Below are positions 22,562 through 33,588 of a stretch of 64,000 bases of DNA, one piece after another (position 1 is the first letter of the stretch; the number at the start of each line of letters is the position of its first letter). The position numbers and the translations under genes are program-made. A model generated the notes under the pieces. The model was not told the origin of the DNA. It saw only the letters and a list, made by a program, of their open reading frames with translations, and did no database searches. Source of the stretch: Orobanche coerulescens (lineage: Eukaryota > Streptophyta > Magnoliopsida > Lamiales > Orobanchaceae); contig CM065817.1 in the NCBI GenBank assembly GCA_033398695.1, positions 31,568,231 to 31,632,230 on the forward strand, read 5' to 3'.

Positions 22562-24157
22562 CTAAAGGAGCCTTTCGACCGATAGGGTGGTCGATAGGCT
22601 CAATTTACGTATTACATGCAGGTATCGGGTGGGCATATCGGCCGATAGTCTTGGCAGAAAGGCCTGCTGCGTTTCATCTTCCTTCTCGTTCTCGGCTCCC
22701 GTTTCTAGTACATCCTCGTTTCCAGATTTCTCAACTTCAGCCCCATGATTACTGTACCTTGTCCCACTCCGAAGCTCGATTGCGTTGCATTGTTGCGTTT
22801 TCGGGTTGGTCTCGGTACTGCTCGGAAAATGGCTCGGCTTATGAATTCCGGCTTGGGCGTTCGCCATTTGACCCATTTGGGTCTCCACCATCGACATCTG
22901 CTTTGCCAAGGCTATCACTGAGTTTCCAATAGATGTCACACTATGCTCGAGAGCCCCGAACCTCTTGTCTGCTTTATAAATAAAATCTTTTTGACTTGCC
23001 TCTAACCGTTCCAACATCTCTTCCATCGGTGTCTTAGCAATCGGCTCTTGAATAACCCCGTTTTTCACGTTAAATCCCGGTGGTGGCTGAAGAGCATTGT
23101 TCGGGTTGGCATAGGAGAAATTAGGGTGGTTTCGATTGTTCGGATAATAGTTCCCCCAATTTCCCCCTTGCCGGAAGTTTCCTCCTTGCACGTAATTTAC
23201 ATCCTCCTCAATTGCAATAGGCTCATTTAGCTCTTCAAAAACTGCATTGATTCCCAAAGTCTTCTTTTTTAGCATCTCAAGCTCTTTTTGTTGTCTTTCA
23301 AATTTCGCCTTCAAATCACCGTAGGCGTCCTCGTCACCGGATGGGACCTTTCTTCTCGTCATCTTCCTATCGGTCACCTCCTCGTAATCATTGTTGACCG
23401 CTAGCTCGATGAGATTCTTGGCCTCTTCATAATCGTTAGCAAGAAATCCCCCTTTCGAGGAATAGTCCAACTCTCTTCTAGCCTTCCTCGTCAAACCCCG
23501 ATAAAACCGAATGTAGATTTCCTCCTTGTCAATTCCATCTTTGTGGGCATTTGCGAAGTAGCTTCTTAAATCGGATCCATGCCTCGTATATGTATTCATC
23601 CTCATATTGCTCGAATTGCAAGATATCGTTGATTTGTTTTTGCACCTTCGAGGAGGATAGAAGCGTGCTAAGAACAACCGAGTCATCTCTCTCCAAGTAC
23701 CAATTTCCTTCCGATCTAGGCTCTTGTACCAATATAGCGCATCGTCTTCTAAGGAGAACCGGAATAGGCGGAGCTTAATGACATCGGAGGCACTCCGTTT
23801 TGCTTGATGGTGGCACATATGTCCAAAACGACTCAAGATGAGCGTTTGGATCTTCATTAACTCCTCCTCCGTATGTTTGAGACTTCACCGTAGCGATAAG
23901 GCGGCTTAAGCTCGAAGTTGTTGGCATCAATCTTCCCCAACCTCCTTCTTGATAATCGTCCGGCTTGGTCAGCGGGCATTCAAAGGGATCTTCTCGGGAC
24001 GAGCGAGTTCTCGTGGTGGGTCAACAATGCCGGCCATGGTATCAACGAAAGGTATAGAAATAGTCTCGGTTCTCGCTTCTTGCTTCTTCCTCCTCAAAGA
24101 CTTCTCGATTTCCGGATCCAAAGGAAATAAGTCCTTTCCTTGGGATCTCGTGATCAT
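22562..24157 (-). pseudogene. gag: Athila gag, frameshifted
   Basis: The start is taken at 24157 (MITRSQGKDLFPLDPEIEK), a usual Athila gag beginning. Breaks near 23970, 23815, 23640 and 23560 split the capsid domain. Within it, LYWYKSLDRKEIGTWREMTR and the LQFEQYEDEYIYEAWIRFKK stretch (from a second frame) match the retrotransposon-gag fold. After 23530 one frame stays open to 22562, with KGGFLANDYEEAKNLIELA, an Asn/Gly-rich part near 23150 and a coiled region. The last 25 codons are made of the element's palindromic word family and not of gag sequence. Gag would form the particle. Confidence 0.82.
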
Positions 24158-24282
24158 GCACCGCCTATAAGGAAGAGAAAACAAGATGTGAGGAAACGAG
24201 ATCGAATATTAATAATAATAGTATACAACCTAAAGTAACAATCTCTTCTTTTTCGAATTATCCCTTTAAGTTTTCTATCAAC

Positions 24283-24300
24283 TCCCCGGCAACGGCGCCA
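24283..24300 (-). promoter_or_regulatory. Athila primer-binding site
   Basis: The minus strand reads TGGCGCCGTTGCCGGGGA, 5 nt after the LTR end. It is complementary to the 3' end of plant tRNA-Asp and is the site used by Athila elements. It fixes the element's orientation. Confidence 0.9.
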
Positions 24301-24305
24301 AAAAT

Positions 24306-25803
24306 TGATCGCTTGAATTCGCGTAGTATGGTTTTCAAATCCGACCAATTTTAAAATTTGTAAAACCTCGAAGTATTTCCAAGGTATCGAACCCAAGGGA
24401 ATTGATATGTCGAAAATAAAGGAAGTAACTCTACTCAAAATTTGACTGCTATTTAGGAATCCGAAAATTTGGTTTGTTTCTAATTATCTAACTTCAAAAA
24501 TCGAAAAATAAAAATTAAATAAAAGATAAATTATCTAAATCAAGCAAATAAAGCAAATTAGCAAGATAAAATCACAAGTTGAAAGCTAATTGATCCTAGG
24601 GTAGTATCATCTAATTGAGTTCACACAATCCATTCACTTGATTCTTTTTCCCCAAATTTCAATTCAATCCTAGAAATAATCACTCAGCCGATCTAGAATT
24701 CTGATCAAGGCAACCTAGAAAGATAGTTAATTTAAACCCTTTTCCCCGCCAGGGCTCAAAGAATTTAAATCACTTAAAAAGCGCCAACTTATTTATCTAT
24801 GATTTATCTTACTCCACTTAGGTCTTAAGATCAAATCATATTGTGCATCAAGTATTTCCACTAATTAATTAATCCTTTCGAGCAAAATCAATTAGCTAAC
24901 ATGCATCGATTAAGGGCCCTTTAATCTAGCATGAGATTTAACACATCTTGATCACAAGCCTAGGATGAAAGGTAAAAAGGTAATCAAAGGAACATCATGT
25001 GAACATCAATTAAAATTACTAACCCTAGAATCAATCAATGAATTTAGCCAGACATAATTGAAATTAAACAAGAAATAGATGGAGAATGCATATTATTAAT
25101 TTGAAAATAGAGATTACAACCCTTACGGATGAACTCTGAGTCTTCAATCTCCGAAAAAGTAGAAAAGTAATAATACTTGCTTTCTTCCAAAAAGTTCTAG
25201 TCTCAAAGGAATTAATCTTGCCAAAAAAATGTAAAAGTGTGCTGAAGATGAAGAAAGATGATAAAAGATGATGAAAGATTGTAAAAGGTTATGAAAGATG
25301 ATGAAGGCTGATGACCGATCCAAAACTAGGGCTAGCAGGAGGTCTATTTAACCTATGGGAATTAAAATCCCGATTGGAACTAATCTAGGAAACAAAATCT
25401 ATCCAAAAGAGTCACAATCCGTCAAAACACGAGATCCCGCGGAGCAGACTATCGGACGCACCTATCGGCCGATAGGCTGGCCCGATAGGTGGTTCGTCGG
25501 TCGACTTCACTTGATAGGGCTTGGCACCTTTCGGATGCACCTATCGGCCGATAGGCTGGCCCGATAGGTGGTCTGACTTTTGCAAAAATCCGTTTCTTCC
25601 GTCCGTTTGACTCGACTCTCAGTCCTTTGTCTCGTTTTGGGTCCTTTTGGCTCTAAAAACCTGCAAACAAACTAAAACCAATCCAAACGCGTAATACGGC
25701 TCGACTAATCATAAATAAGCCAAATACGAGCACATTAATCACAAAACGAGATAAAAACCTAGTATAAAATCCTAGAAAAATGTGGTAAAATTACCACTTA
25801 TCA
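24306..25803 (-). repeat. Athila derivative 5' LTR
   Basis: Sister of 16954-18452. It has CCTATCGGCCGATAGG at 25461-25476 and 25540-25555, upstream (on the minus strand) of a TATA-like TTAAATAG near 25345. The palindrome block is identical in both LTRs. Confidence 0.93.
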
Positions 25804-25808
25804 GTGAG

Positions 25809-26097
25809 CCGCATTTAATGCAACCCTCGAAACCCGCGTACGCATCGTTTCGAGGGCACTCCAGACGACAAGTCTGAAAAAAACCGTCAGACTTCCCCAA
25901 CGGGAGCACGACGCGTGTCCCAGTGACGTTTCAAAGCCCGCCTCCACTTCCCGCTCTTTCCAACGTCCGAAGAGATCGGCCAAATTTAAAATCAGTTCGT
26001 CCGGGGTACGATCGTCCGCTTCATAAGAAGATGAGTCGCTCGCCTAAAACAAGCGATCGCCAGCAGAGCCACCTCACCCCACGTCTTCAACATCGGA
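25809..26097. other. Tat spacer between antisense gene and 3' LTR
   Basis: No gene seen. It joins to 16953 when the Athila element and one GTGAG are removed, so it lies upstream of the antisense-gene promoter. Confidence 0.65.
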
Positions 26098-26114
26098 GAG
26101 AGCTGGGGGGAAAT
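26098..26114 (+). promoter_or_regulatory. Tat polypurine tract
   Basis: GAGAGCTGGGGGGAAAT directly precedes the inferred LTR start TGTTGTGCGG. It would prime plus-strand DNA synthesis. Confidence 0.6.
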
Positions 26115-27014
26115 TGTTGTGCGGCGATTCATACGCCTCAAAGGCGATCGGCATAATGGTTGGAAGCCAACCAAAGAAGACAAAGGCTGGGCAAGCGCCT
26201 AGCAGTTGACATCCAAGGCGATCGCCTACTGGCATCTGGCGATTGCCTCTAATGTCCGACCAGGGACGACCGTCCCATGCCACGTGTGAATTCGACACCC
26301 GTCAAAGTCTGCGAAGACCGAATCTCGGGTGGAGACCCACGTGCAGATCTACAAAAGGCGCCGCAAGAGCTGGCTTTACTCCAGCCCATCAGCAGCTGTC
26401 AGTGATAAGGACGGCCTCACCTACCAACAGACCTGCCGAAAGGTCCTAGGTGGGACCGCCCAAGACAGCAACGTGAGGCACCTGTCGACTCCTCATTGGT
26501 TCGCGCATCTGGCTACCAGCAGCAGCTGCGGACTTTAAGGAAACAGTCCCACGTGCTGGGACGATCGCCCGCCTTATTTAAGTGCAGGAACGGCGATCGC
26601 CCGCGGTGGACAGGGACATCCCAGCAACCTCTTCTCCTATAAATAGAAGGCCTAGAACATTGGCAAAAGGAGGGTGACAACGTTAACATAATTACACACA
26701 GCAAATAATACAGAGAACTACTCATCTTTGTAACCAGAACTCACAGAGCTTCAACTCTGGTTCTTCCGGCAATCTTCAGCACTCAAGAGCTAAGATAGCT
26801 AGGGTCTTTACACTCATTGTAATTGTACTATAAAGTTAATATTTGTACTCCCAAGTATCCGTATTAATAATATCTCGCGAGAGCATTTAAGCCCGGGACT
26901 AACAACCCCAGCAAATCTTGTGTTATTTACTTCCCCACGGACGTGCTCTCGCATTTTGTTTGTTACTAGTCCATTCCAGCATATCATCTCCGGATAATAT
27001 TTTAGGTAACAACA
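26115..27014 (+). repeat. Tat 3' LTR
   Basis: The right end is set by the join to Tekay LTR sequence (…GGTAACAACA then ATATACTTGCAC). The left end is inferred from the purine tract. A TATA box (CCTATAAATAG, 26637-26647) marks U3/R. Copies of GGCGATCGCC or close forms occur at 26053, 26217-26226, 26564 and 26592-26601, all upstream of the TATA box. The 5' LTR is off-window, so the left end is not confirmed. Confidence 0.7.
26637..26647 (+). promoter_or_regulatory. TATA box of the Tat LTR promoter
   Basis: CCTATAAATAG in GC-rich surroundings, with a transcription start expected about 30 bp downstream. Confidence 0.7.
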
Positions 27015-27458
27015 ATATACTTGCACTAGCTATTCGACGGCTAACCCCCTTTATGGAGGAAATACTTTTTATGTATTTCAGGTTCCAGAAGAGCGGATAG
27101 GCAGGTATCGGGTCGGCATGAAGATAATGGGCAAGCGTGATACTGTGTCTTATCTCCGGTTATGTTTTGTGTTCCTCCATTCAGTGTTGTTATACTGGAA
27201 TGGTTATTGAATACTCGAGTATTGTTTGTTTCCAGTCTTCCTTGATGTTCCGGCCTGTGTTGCCGAGGTTTTGATTCTGTACTGTGATGTATTTGAATAC
27301 ATTGGACATGGTTTGAATACCCTTTGTATCGTCTTTCATTTCATTGTATTTGGACCTTCTCGGTCAAGTTTTATTGTTCCGCATATGATTAGCCTTGTGG
27401 GTTCCACGGTGGGGTTCACGGCGCTGTAATATACCCTGAATAACTTGGGGGTATTACA
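27015..27458 (+). repeat. Tekay-1 5' LTR, 3' portion
   Basis: Matches 38797-39237 closely, including CTATTCGACGGCTAACC and the end AACTTGGGGGTATTACA. The rest of the LTR lies left of the Tat element, off-window. Confidence 0.9.
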
Positions 27459-27463
27459 GAATA

Positions 27464-27480
27464 TGGTATCGGCGCTTAGG
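27464..27480 (+). promoter_or_regulatory. Tekay-1 primer-binding site
   Basis: TGGTATCGGCGCTTAGG, 5 nt after the LTR. The same site (with AGC for CGC) is found in LARD-A and the three-LTR element. It belongs to the initiator tRNA-Met type. Confidence 0.8.
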
Positions 27481-27701
27481 TCCATGGATACCTAGGTTGT
27501 CGGTCTTTTGGGTCGATTGAGTCGTCATTTGTCCACAGTATCACTACTCTGCCATCATCACAGTGCGACCGGTACTTGTAAGGCCTCTTACTCTTCTGGT
27601 GTTTCCTTATTCGTTTTGCTTCTATTTTGGTATTCTTGAGAATCGGTCACTTCGATGACGTGCGATTGAATTGTACTTACGTGCCTTGTGTGTTCTTCAG
27701 T

Positions 27702-28935
27702 ATGTCAGCTGGTAGGGGCCGTGGCCATGGTCGTGTCCCTGGATGTGGACGAGGACGTGGCGAGGCCGTTTCCCTCAAACCTGTTGCGGGGTCAACCAAC
27801 CCCAGTTTATCAAACTCGGTGCATCCGGACACCGAAAGTCAGCACGACCAGTCGACTGGCCAGGGGAACAGCGCGGACGTTGGAGTTGCGAATGTACTTC
27901 AACAATTGGCTAACCAGATGACCATTTTAGCCCAAACCGTTCAGCTGAATAATCCGAACCCGAACACGGATGCCTTGCTTCAGAATGTAATCCGTATGCA
28001 CCCTCCACAGTTTGGTGGTGCCATAGACCCATTAGGTTGGGAAGATTGGCTAGCGGAGTTGGAGAAAATTTTTGAAGCGGTTGATTGCCCCGAAGTGAGG
28101 AAAGTACCGATTGCTCAGTATTTCCTCACCAAGGAGGCCGCTACATAGTGGAAAGTCATCAAGCCACAGGATCGTGTTGCCACATGGGATGAATTTAAAG
28201 AGATTTTGGAGGCTGAGTTTTGTCCTTGGCCGGTACGAGAGAGCCGAATTCGAGCCTTTTTCGAGGCTAAACTGCAGAATATTCCCGTTTCGCAAGCAAT
28301 TGTAGAGTACAACCAATAATTGATCCATGTGAAGGATCAAGTGCGAAACGAGCGTGATAAGATCCGTTATTTTGATATGCGGATGAATTTGGACTTACGG
28401 CGGTACATGGCCAGATTTGCTTGCACCACACTGAAGGAATATCAGGACAGAGCTTTGGCACATGATATGTTAAGCTCCAACAATGATACCACTGAAGAAT
28501 CGAAGAAGCAGAAGATCGCGGGAAATTTTTCTGGCTCTAAGAGTGGCAACTTCCAGAGGTCACAGACGACTACCCGTTCTACCGGACAGTCGTCACGTAC
28601 TGCTAGAGGAAAGAGGGGTTTCCGTTCTGCTCCGGGCACCACAAATCGCACGGTGACTTGCTATAATTGTGGTCGTCTGGGCCAAATTAATTTGGAATGC
28701 AATTTTCCGTCGTTGAAGTGTCATACTTGTGGATAGATGGGACATAGAGCGGCTTATTGTTCCAAACCAAATCAGACTTTGGACACTCCGGCTTCTGCCC
28801 CAGCACCACTTGACCAAGGCATTAATCAGCGGCAATCTTTTGGTCAATCTCAGCAGAGTACGGCGGGGGCGGGGACGAGTCGAAGCGGCTGGAGAAACTC
28901 TAGCGTCGGTTCGGTACAACCACGGGTCTATGAGA
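27702..28935 (+). pseudogene. gag: Tekay-1 gag
   Basis: The start is at 27702, giving an Arg/Gly-rich N-terminus (MSAGRGRGHGRVPGCGRGRG) usual for Tekay gag. The capsid domain follows (FGGAIDPLGWEDWLAELEKI near 28010). Stops at 28146-28148, 28317-28319 and 28735-28737 break it. Two zinc knuckles lie at 28661-28702 (CYNCGRLGQINLEC, where the His is replaced) and 28721-28762 (interrupted by the stop at 28735). Gag would package the RNA. Confidence 0.85.
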
Positions 28936-29900
28936 TGCGTCGAACAGACGAACCCGACGCGGCGGTGGCTTCAGGTACCATTCATATTTTTTCTCATCCA
29001 GTCCGTGTGCTTTTTGATACACGTGCTACACATTCTTTTAGTTCCTCGGAGTGTGTACGCCGTTTGAATATAACTTGTATGACTGCTTGCGATCCCTTCA
29101 TTATGAAACTACCTAGCGGGGATAGAATTGTGAGGAACCGGGAGATTAAAGATTTTCCGGTGATTATATCCGGTATGGAATGGTTATCGAATCTGATTAT
29201 AGTTGATATGGTAGGTGAGGATTAGGGCTGGGACTTTTGGAACCGATCCGAACCACATCGGAACCGACGGTTCGGTTCGGTTCCTAGAAACAAATGTTTT
29301 TTTTCGGTTCGGTTCGTACTGTTTGTATTCGGTTCGGTTCGGTTCGGTTCGCGGTTCCTGTCTATTTTAAAGAGGAACCAATCTGAACCGCAAGGAACCG
29401 TCCGAACCGCACCGAACCGGGAAACCGACCCTCTGAATATAATATAATATAATATATTCTTATTAAACATAATTAATATAATATAAAATAATATAATATA
29501 TTCTTAATAAAATAAAATATAATATAATATATTTCTTCCAAACCATACAAAATCGGTTCCGGTTCGGTTCCGGTTCGGTTCGGTTCCTGTGCGGTTCGGT
29601 TCTTGTGCGGTTCGGACAAAAAAAACTGGAAAAACCGAACCGCGAAAAAACTATGCGATTGATTCGGTTCTGTATTTTCTCCCGAGGCAAGAAAGTCCTG
29701 TGCCTAGTGAGGATGTGATCCTCGGCGAGGATTGACTTGATAGTCACCAAGCGATTATGAATTACCGTACTAAGGTTATCACCATGATGACTAAAGATGG
29801 ACCCGAGTACTCATTTTTGGGGCATAAGTCGGGCCAATCTAAGTTACTTATCAGCGCCATGAAGGCCGTAAAACTTTTGAATAAAGGTTGTACGGTCTAT
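28936..29900 (+). pseudogene. Tekay-1 protease, split by a hAT MITE
   Basis: The active-site stretch VLFDTRATHSFSS (near 29008) has Arg where the catalytic loop normally has Gly, so it would be inactive. The MITE at 29223-29706 with its target duplication splits the domain. The frame resumes at 29715 but meets TGA at 29731-29733, then is open from 29757. The family normally cuts gag-pol. Confidence 0.78.
29223..29706. mobile_element. Non-autonomous hAT-type MITE
   Basis: This is a 484-bp insertion with an 8-bp target duplication, GTGAGGAT (29215-29222 and 29707-29714), the size typical of hAT. The ends are imperfect inverted repeats: TAGGGCTGGGACTTTTGG against TAGGCACAGGACTTTCTT. Inside are many GGTTCGGTTC repeats in both orientations near both ends and an AT-rich centre of TAATATAATA units (29435-29535). 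No transposase is encoded. It interrupts the protease frame. Confidence 0.85.
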
Positions 29901-31320
29901 TGGTGTTATGCCTTGAAAACGGAAGGGAACGAAGTTGATTTCTCTTCGATCCCGGTTGTTAATGAGTATCCCGATGTTTTTCCGGACGATCTCTCGGGAT
30001 TACCGCCAGATCGTGAGATAGAATTTTCTGTGGACTTAGAGCCAGATGCGGCTCCTATTTCTATGGCACCTTATCGTGTAGCGCCTTCCAAGATGCAAGA
30101 ATTAAATAATCAGTTGGGAGAACTTCTGAAAAGAGGGTACATCAGACCGAGCGCTTCGCCTTGGGGCGCGCCTATTCTTCTTGTGAGGAAGAAGGATGGT
30201 TCACTACGTTTGTGCATCGACTACCGTGAGCTGAACAAACTAACCATCAAGAACAAATTCCCTTTGCCTCGTATATACGATTCATTTGATCAGTTGCAGG
30301 GGGCTGCAGTTTTCTCGAAAATTGATTTAATATCAGGGTATTACCAACTCAGGGTGAGAGAGTCCGACGTTCCGAAGACGGCATTTCGGACGAGATATGG
30401 GCATTATGAATTTGTAGTTATAACTTTTGGGTTGACTAATGCACCGACAGTATTCATGCAGTTAATGAATAAGATTTTCATCGAGTATTTCGACAGGTGT
30501 GTAGTCGTCCTTATTGACGACATTTTGATCTATTCTCGAGATAAAGAGGAACATGCCCGACACCTGCGTTTGGTACTAGATATTTTGAGAACCGAGCACC
30601 TCTATGAAAAATTCTCAAAATGTGAGTTCTGGTTGAAAGAAGTTATGTTTCTCGGCCACATGATTTCGGCCGAAGGGGTTCGTGTAGACCCGCAGAAGAT
30701 TGAGGCATTGCTAGATTGGGCACCACCTAAAAATGTTAATGAAGTTCGTAGCTTTTTGGGCCTTGCTGGGTATTACCTTCGGCTTGTCAATGGGTTCTCG
30801 AAACTCGCTCGGCCGCTTACGAAATTACTCCAAAAAATAGAAAAGTTTGTTTGGAAGACGGAGAGACAACAGAGCTTCAATGAGCTGAAGAGACGTTTGA
30901 CTTCAGCGCCGATTTTAGCTTTACCGCATGGTAGTGAGGGCTTTGCGGTTTATAGTGACGCTTCGGGTCAAGGTCTTGGTTGTGCGCTTATGCAGCATGA
31001 TAAGACGGTAGCTTTTGCGTCATGATAATTAAAGCCGTATGAGATGAATTATCCTACTCACGATTTGGAGTTGGCTGCAATTGTCTTCGCACTCAAGATT
31101 TTGCGGCATTACTTGTATGGTTCTCCATGTCGGATTTATACCGATCACAAGAGCCTCAAGTATATTTTCAGTCAGAAAGAGCTGAATATGAGACAGAGAC
31201 GTTGGTTAGAGTTGATAAAGGATTACGATTTGGAAATTCTTTACCACCCCGAAAAAGCCAATGTCGTCGTGGATGCTTTGAGCCGCAAATCGGCATCTCT
31301 TCAAATGCTCGAGGTTCTTA
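29901..31320 (+). pseudogene. pol: Tekay-1 reverse transcriptase and RNase H
   Basis: RT motifs are well kept: [20 protein letters not shown] and [20 protein letters not shown] (30155-30270), [15 protein letters not shown] (30314), [11 protein letters not shown] (30380), and the catalytic [10 protein letters not shown] (near 30512). The RNase H has [15 protein letters not shown] (near 30950), [10 protein letters not shown] (near 31071), IYTDHKSL (near 31137) and ALSRK (near 31276). A double stop at 31023-31028 splits it, where relatives have Arg and Gln codons. Otherwise the enzyme looks recently functional. Confidence 0.92.
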
Positions 31321-32850
31321 CATCTCAGACGAAGATTCGTCAGGATTTAATCGAGCAAGGAATAGAAGTTTGGCTTCAACGAGTACAAGGACAGTTGTGT
31401 ACTCTCGAAATTACTTCGTCCTTGGTTGATGACATCAAAGGGAAACAGTGGAGTGACCCGATTATTTCTCAACTGAAGGAAGATGTAATTAAAGGAAAAG
31501 CTCCTGGCTTTATGGTTCACGAGGATAGTATTCTGAGATTTCAGGGCAGGCTTTGTGTTCCGAATGATCTAGAGTTGAGGCAGAAAATTCTCCGAGAAGC
31601 CCATGCTACGCCTTACTCAATCCACCCTCGGACGAGTAAGATGTATAAGGACTTCAAACGAAATTTTTGGTGGAAAAACATGAAGAAGGATGTCGCGGAA
31701 TTTGTACTACGGTGCTTGACGTGTCAACAAGTCAAGATCGAACATCAACGACCAGCGGGGTTGTTGAAGCCGCTTCCTATTCCCAAGTGGAAGTGGGAAG
31801 ACATCTCTATGGATTTCGTCACTGGCATGCCGAGAACTCGGGCCGGAATGAATATGATTTGGGTAATTGTCGATCGGTTAACCAAGTCTGCACACTTCTT
31901 GAGTATTAAGGATACTTGGGGACCAGATAGATTGGATCGAACTTTTATAGCTGAGATCGTAAGATTGTATGGTGCCCCCAAGACCATTGTTTCTGATCGA
32001 GGCGGTCGTTTCGTATCGCATTTTGTGGCAGGCCGTTCATCAGGATTTGGGTACTGAGTTGAGATTGAGCACTTCCTTTCATCCTCAGTCGGACGGTCAG
32101 ACAGAGAGGATGATACAGATGTTGGAAGATATGTTGCGAGCTTGTGCCTTAGACTGGAGTAATGATTGGGAACTTCACTTCCCGTTGATCGAGTTTGCCT
32201 ACAATAATAGATGGCATGCGTCGATCAAAATGGCACCATTCGAGGCACTTTATGGTAGGCGATGTAGGTCGCCATTATGTTGGGCCGAGGCTTCGGAGCT
32301 AATTGGAACGGAACCGGATATGTTGGTGGAGACTAAGGAAAAGATTTCTATTATCCGGGATCGATTGCTGACTGCCCAGAGCCGTCAGAAATCTTATGCT
32401 GATACTCGTCGTCGACCCTTGGAGTTCAAAGTGGGGGATCATGTCTTACTCAAGGTGTCGCCGACCAGAGGGGTTTTCCGCTTCAGGAAAAAGGAGAAAC
32501 TTAGTCCGAGGTATATCGGACCTTTCGAGATATTGGACAGGGTTGGAGATTTAGCTTATCGCTTGGCGTTGCCTCCAGCTTTGAGACACGTCCATAGTGT
32601 TTTTCATGTGTCTCAGTTAAAGTACGTGCCGGATCCGAGCCACGTTATCGACTATAGTGAGATTGACGTAGCCGAGGATATTACCTTTTTGGAGAGACCC
32701 GTGAAGATCCTTGAGCGTCGCGAGAAACAACTTCGGCATAAGACCATTACACTGGTTAAAGTGCAATGGTCGAGACATGGAGTTGAGGAGGCGACTTGGG
32801 AAATGGAAGAGAAGATGTGGTCGGAGTACCCCGAACTTTTTATTTGTTAA
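31321..32850 (+). pseudogene. Tekay-1 integrase with C-terminal chromodomain
   Basis: The HHCC region ([20 protein letters not shown] and CLTCQQ, 31620-31735) is followed by the core with D in [10 protein letters not shown] (near 31805), D in [10 protein letters not shown] (near 31986) and E in GQTERMIQML (near 32098). A one-base insertion near 32026 shifts the frame between the second D and the E. The GPF/Y module (YIGPFEILDRVGDLAYRLAL) and a chromodomain-like tail (TLVKVQWSRHGVEEATWEME near 32752) end at TAA 32848-32850. The chromodomain directs integration to heterochromatin in this group. Confidence 0.92.
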
Positions 32851-32885
32851 GTTTCGGGACGAAACTTCTTTTTAGAGGGGGAGAA
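32849..32885 (+). promoter_or_regulatory. Tekay-1 hairpin and polypurine tract
   Basis: The hairpin AAGTTTCG-GGA-CGAAACTT (32849-32867) overlaps the pol stop codon. The purine tract AGAGGGGGAGAA (32874-32885) abuts the LTR. Confidence 0.8.
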
Positions 32886-33049
32886 TGTAATACCCGTACT
32901 TTTATTGGCTGTTCGACCTTGCCGTTTTTCTTATTTCGTCGCTCTGTAAACTCTTGGTGATTTTGTCGATATTGTTATAGAGTTTCGTATCTTGTTTGGA
33001 TCACAATCGTGTTGTTTAGACCTTGCGGAAGTGTTCTGGGTCAGAGAAA

Positions 33050-33571
33050 TAGCGCACGCTAGGCCTAGGCTAACGCACGCTAATTCTGCTTGAGTAGCGC
33101 ACTCTAGCTTTAAGCCGTAGCACGCGCTAAGGGACCAGTCAGGTCAGAACTAGTAACTCATACTGATTTCTGGACTGGCAGTTAATGCGCGCTAAGAGTT
33201 CGTTAACGCACGCTATTTGTGGTCAGTAGCGCGCGCTAACATCCGTCCGTAGCGCACGCTAATGGGCTGGTTGGCAGAGGCAGTGAGGTTGTCAGGTTTT
33301 CTGGACTATCAAGTAACGTACGCTAGTCTTCGGATAGCGCACGCTATAAGAGCTGCGTAGCGCACGCTAAGCCATAGCGGTAGCACACGCTAAGACTCGA
33401 GCAGGGCAGAGGACAGTAGGTTCTGGACTCCAGTTTCTGGACACCATTTTTTTGGCTAGCGCACGCTAAGGTAAGGCGATTAGCGCACGCTAACGGGGCC
33501 GACAGAAGCCAGTGGACTACCCGGTGACCTCGCTAGCGCACGCTAATAATCGAGGCGTAGCGTGCGCTAGA
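33050..33571. repeat. TAGCGCACGCTA palindrome array in the Tekay-1 U3
   Basis: About 16 copies of TAGCGCACGCTA or close forms (TAACGCACGCTA, TAGCGCGCGCTA, TAACGTACGCTA, TAGCGTGCGCTA) occur in 520 bp with irregular spacers of 8-60 bp. The array ends 10 bp before the TATA box. Each word is a 5-bp inverted repeat around a central CA, TA or CG. Confidence 0.92.
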
Positions 33572-33580
33572 CTGGGCGAG

Positions 33581-33588
33581 TATATATT
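33581..33588 (+). promoter_or_regulatory. TATA box of the Tekay-1 LTR
   Basis: TATATATT directly after the palindrome array. The expected transcription start is near 33615. Confidence 0.6.

Larger units (their letters stand above)
16954..25803 (-). mobile_element. Athila-lineage derivative lacking RT and integrase
   Basis: LTRs at 16954-18452 and 24306-25803 are flanked by a perfect 5-bp target duplication, GTGAG (16949-16953 and 25804-25808). The ends are TGATCG...TTATCA. On the minus strand the 5' LTR is followed by a primer-binding site of tRNA-Asp type (24300-24283), the one used by Athila. Gag and protease follow, then an Athila-type third ORF remnant, but RT, RNase H and integrase are missing. 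I noted about 15 differences by eye between the LTRs (about 1 %), so the insertion is fairly young. It must have been moved by enzymes from an intact relative, or lost pol after insertion. Confidence 0.92.
1..27014 (+). mobile_element. Tat-lineage Ty3 retrotransposon, left end outside window, carrying two nested elements
   Basis: The order on + is gag, protease, RT, RNase H, a second RNase H, integrase, then an antisense gene, a polypurine tract and a 3' LTR. A second, archaeal-type RNase H after the first and an antisense ORF between pol and the 3' LTR are known traits of the Tat lineage (Retand and Grande relatives). The element is split by LARD-A (8764-16466) and by an Athila derivative (16954-25803); the antisense gene can be followed across the first of these. 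Its 3' end at 27014 abuts the interior of a Tekay LTR at a word, ATATACTTGCAC, found uninterrupted in other Tekay LTRs near 38797, 50109 and 56301, so the Tat element inserted into Tekay-1. All coding parts are broken. The 5' LTR lies off the left edge. Confidence 0.88.

Noticed and set aside
33050..33571. Spaced short repeats could be read as a CRISPR array
   Set aside because: Spacers are of irregular length, the repeats vary, there is no cas gene, and the sequence is a plant LTR U3.
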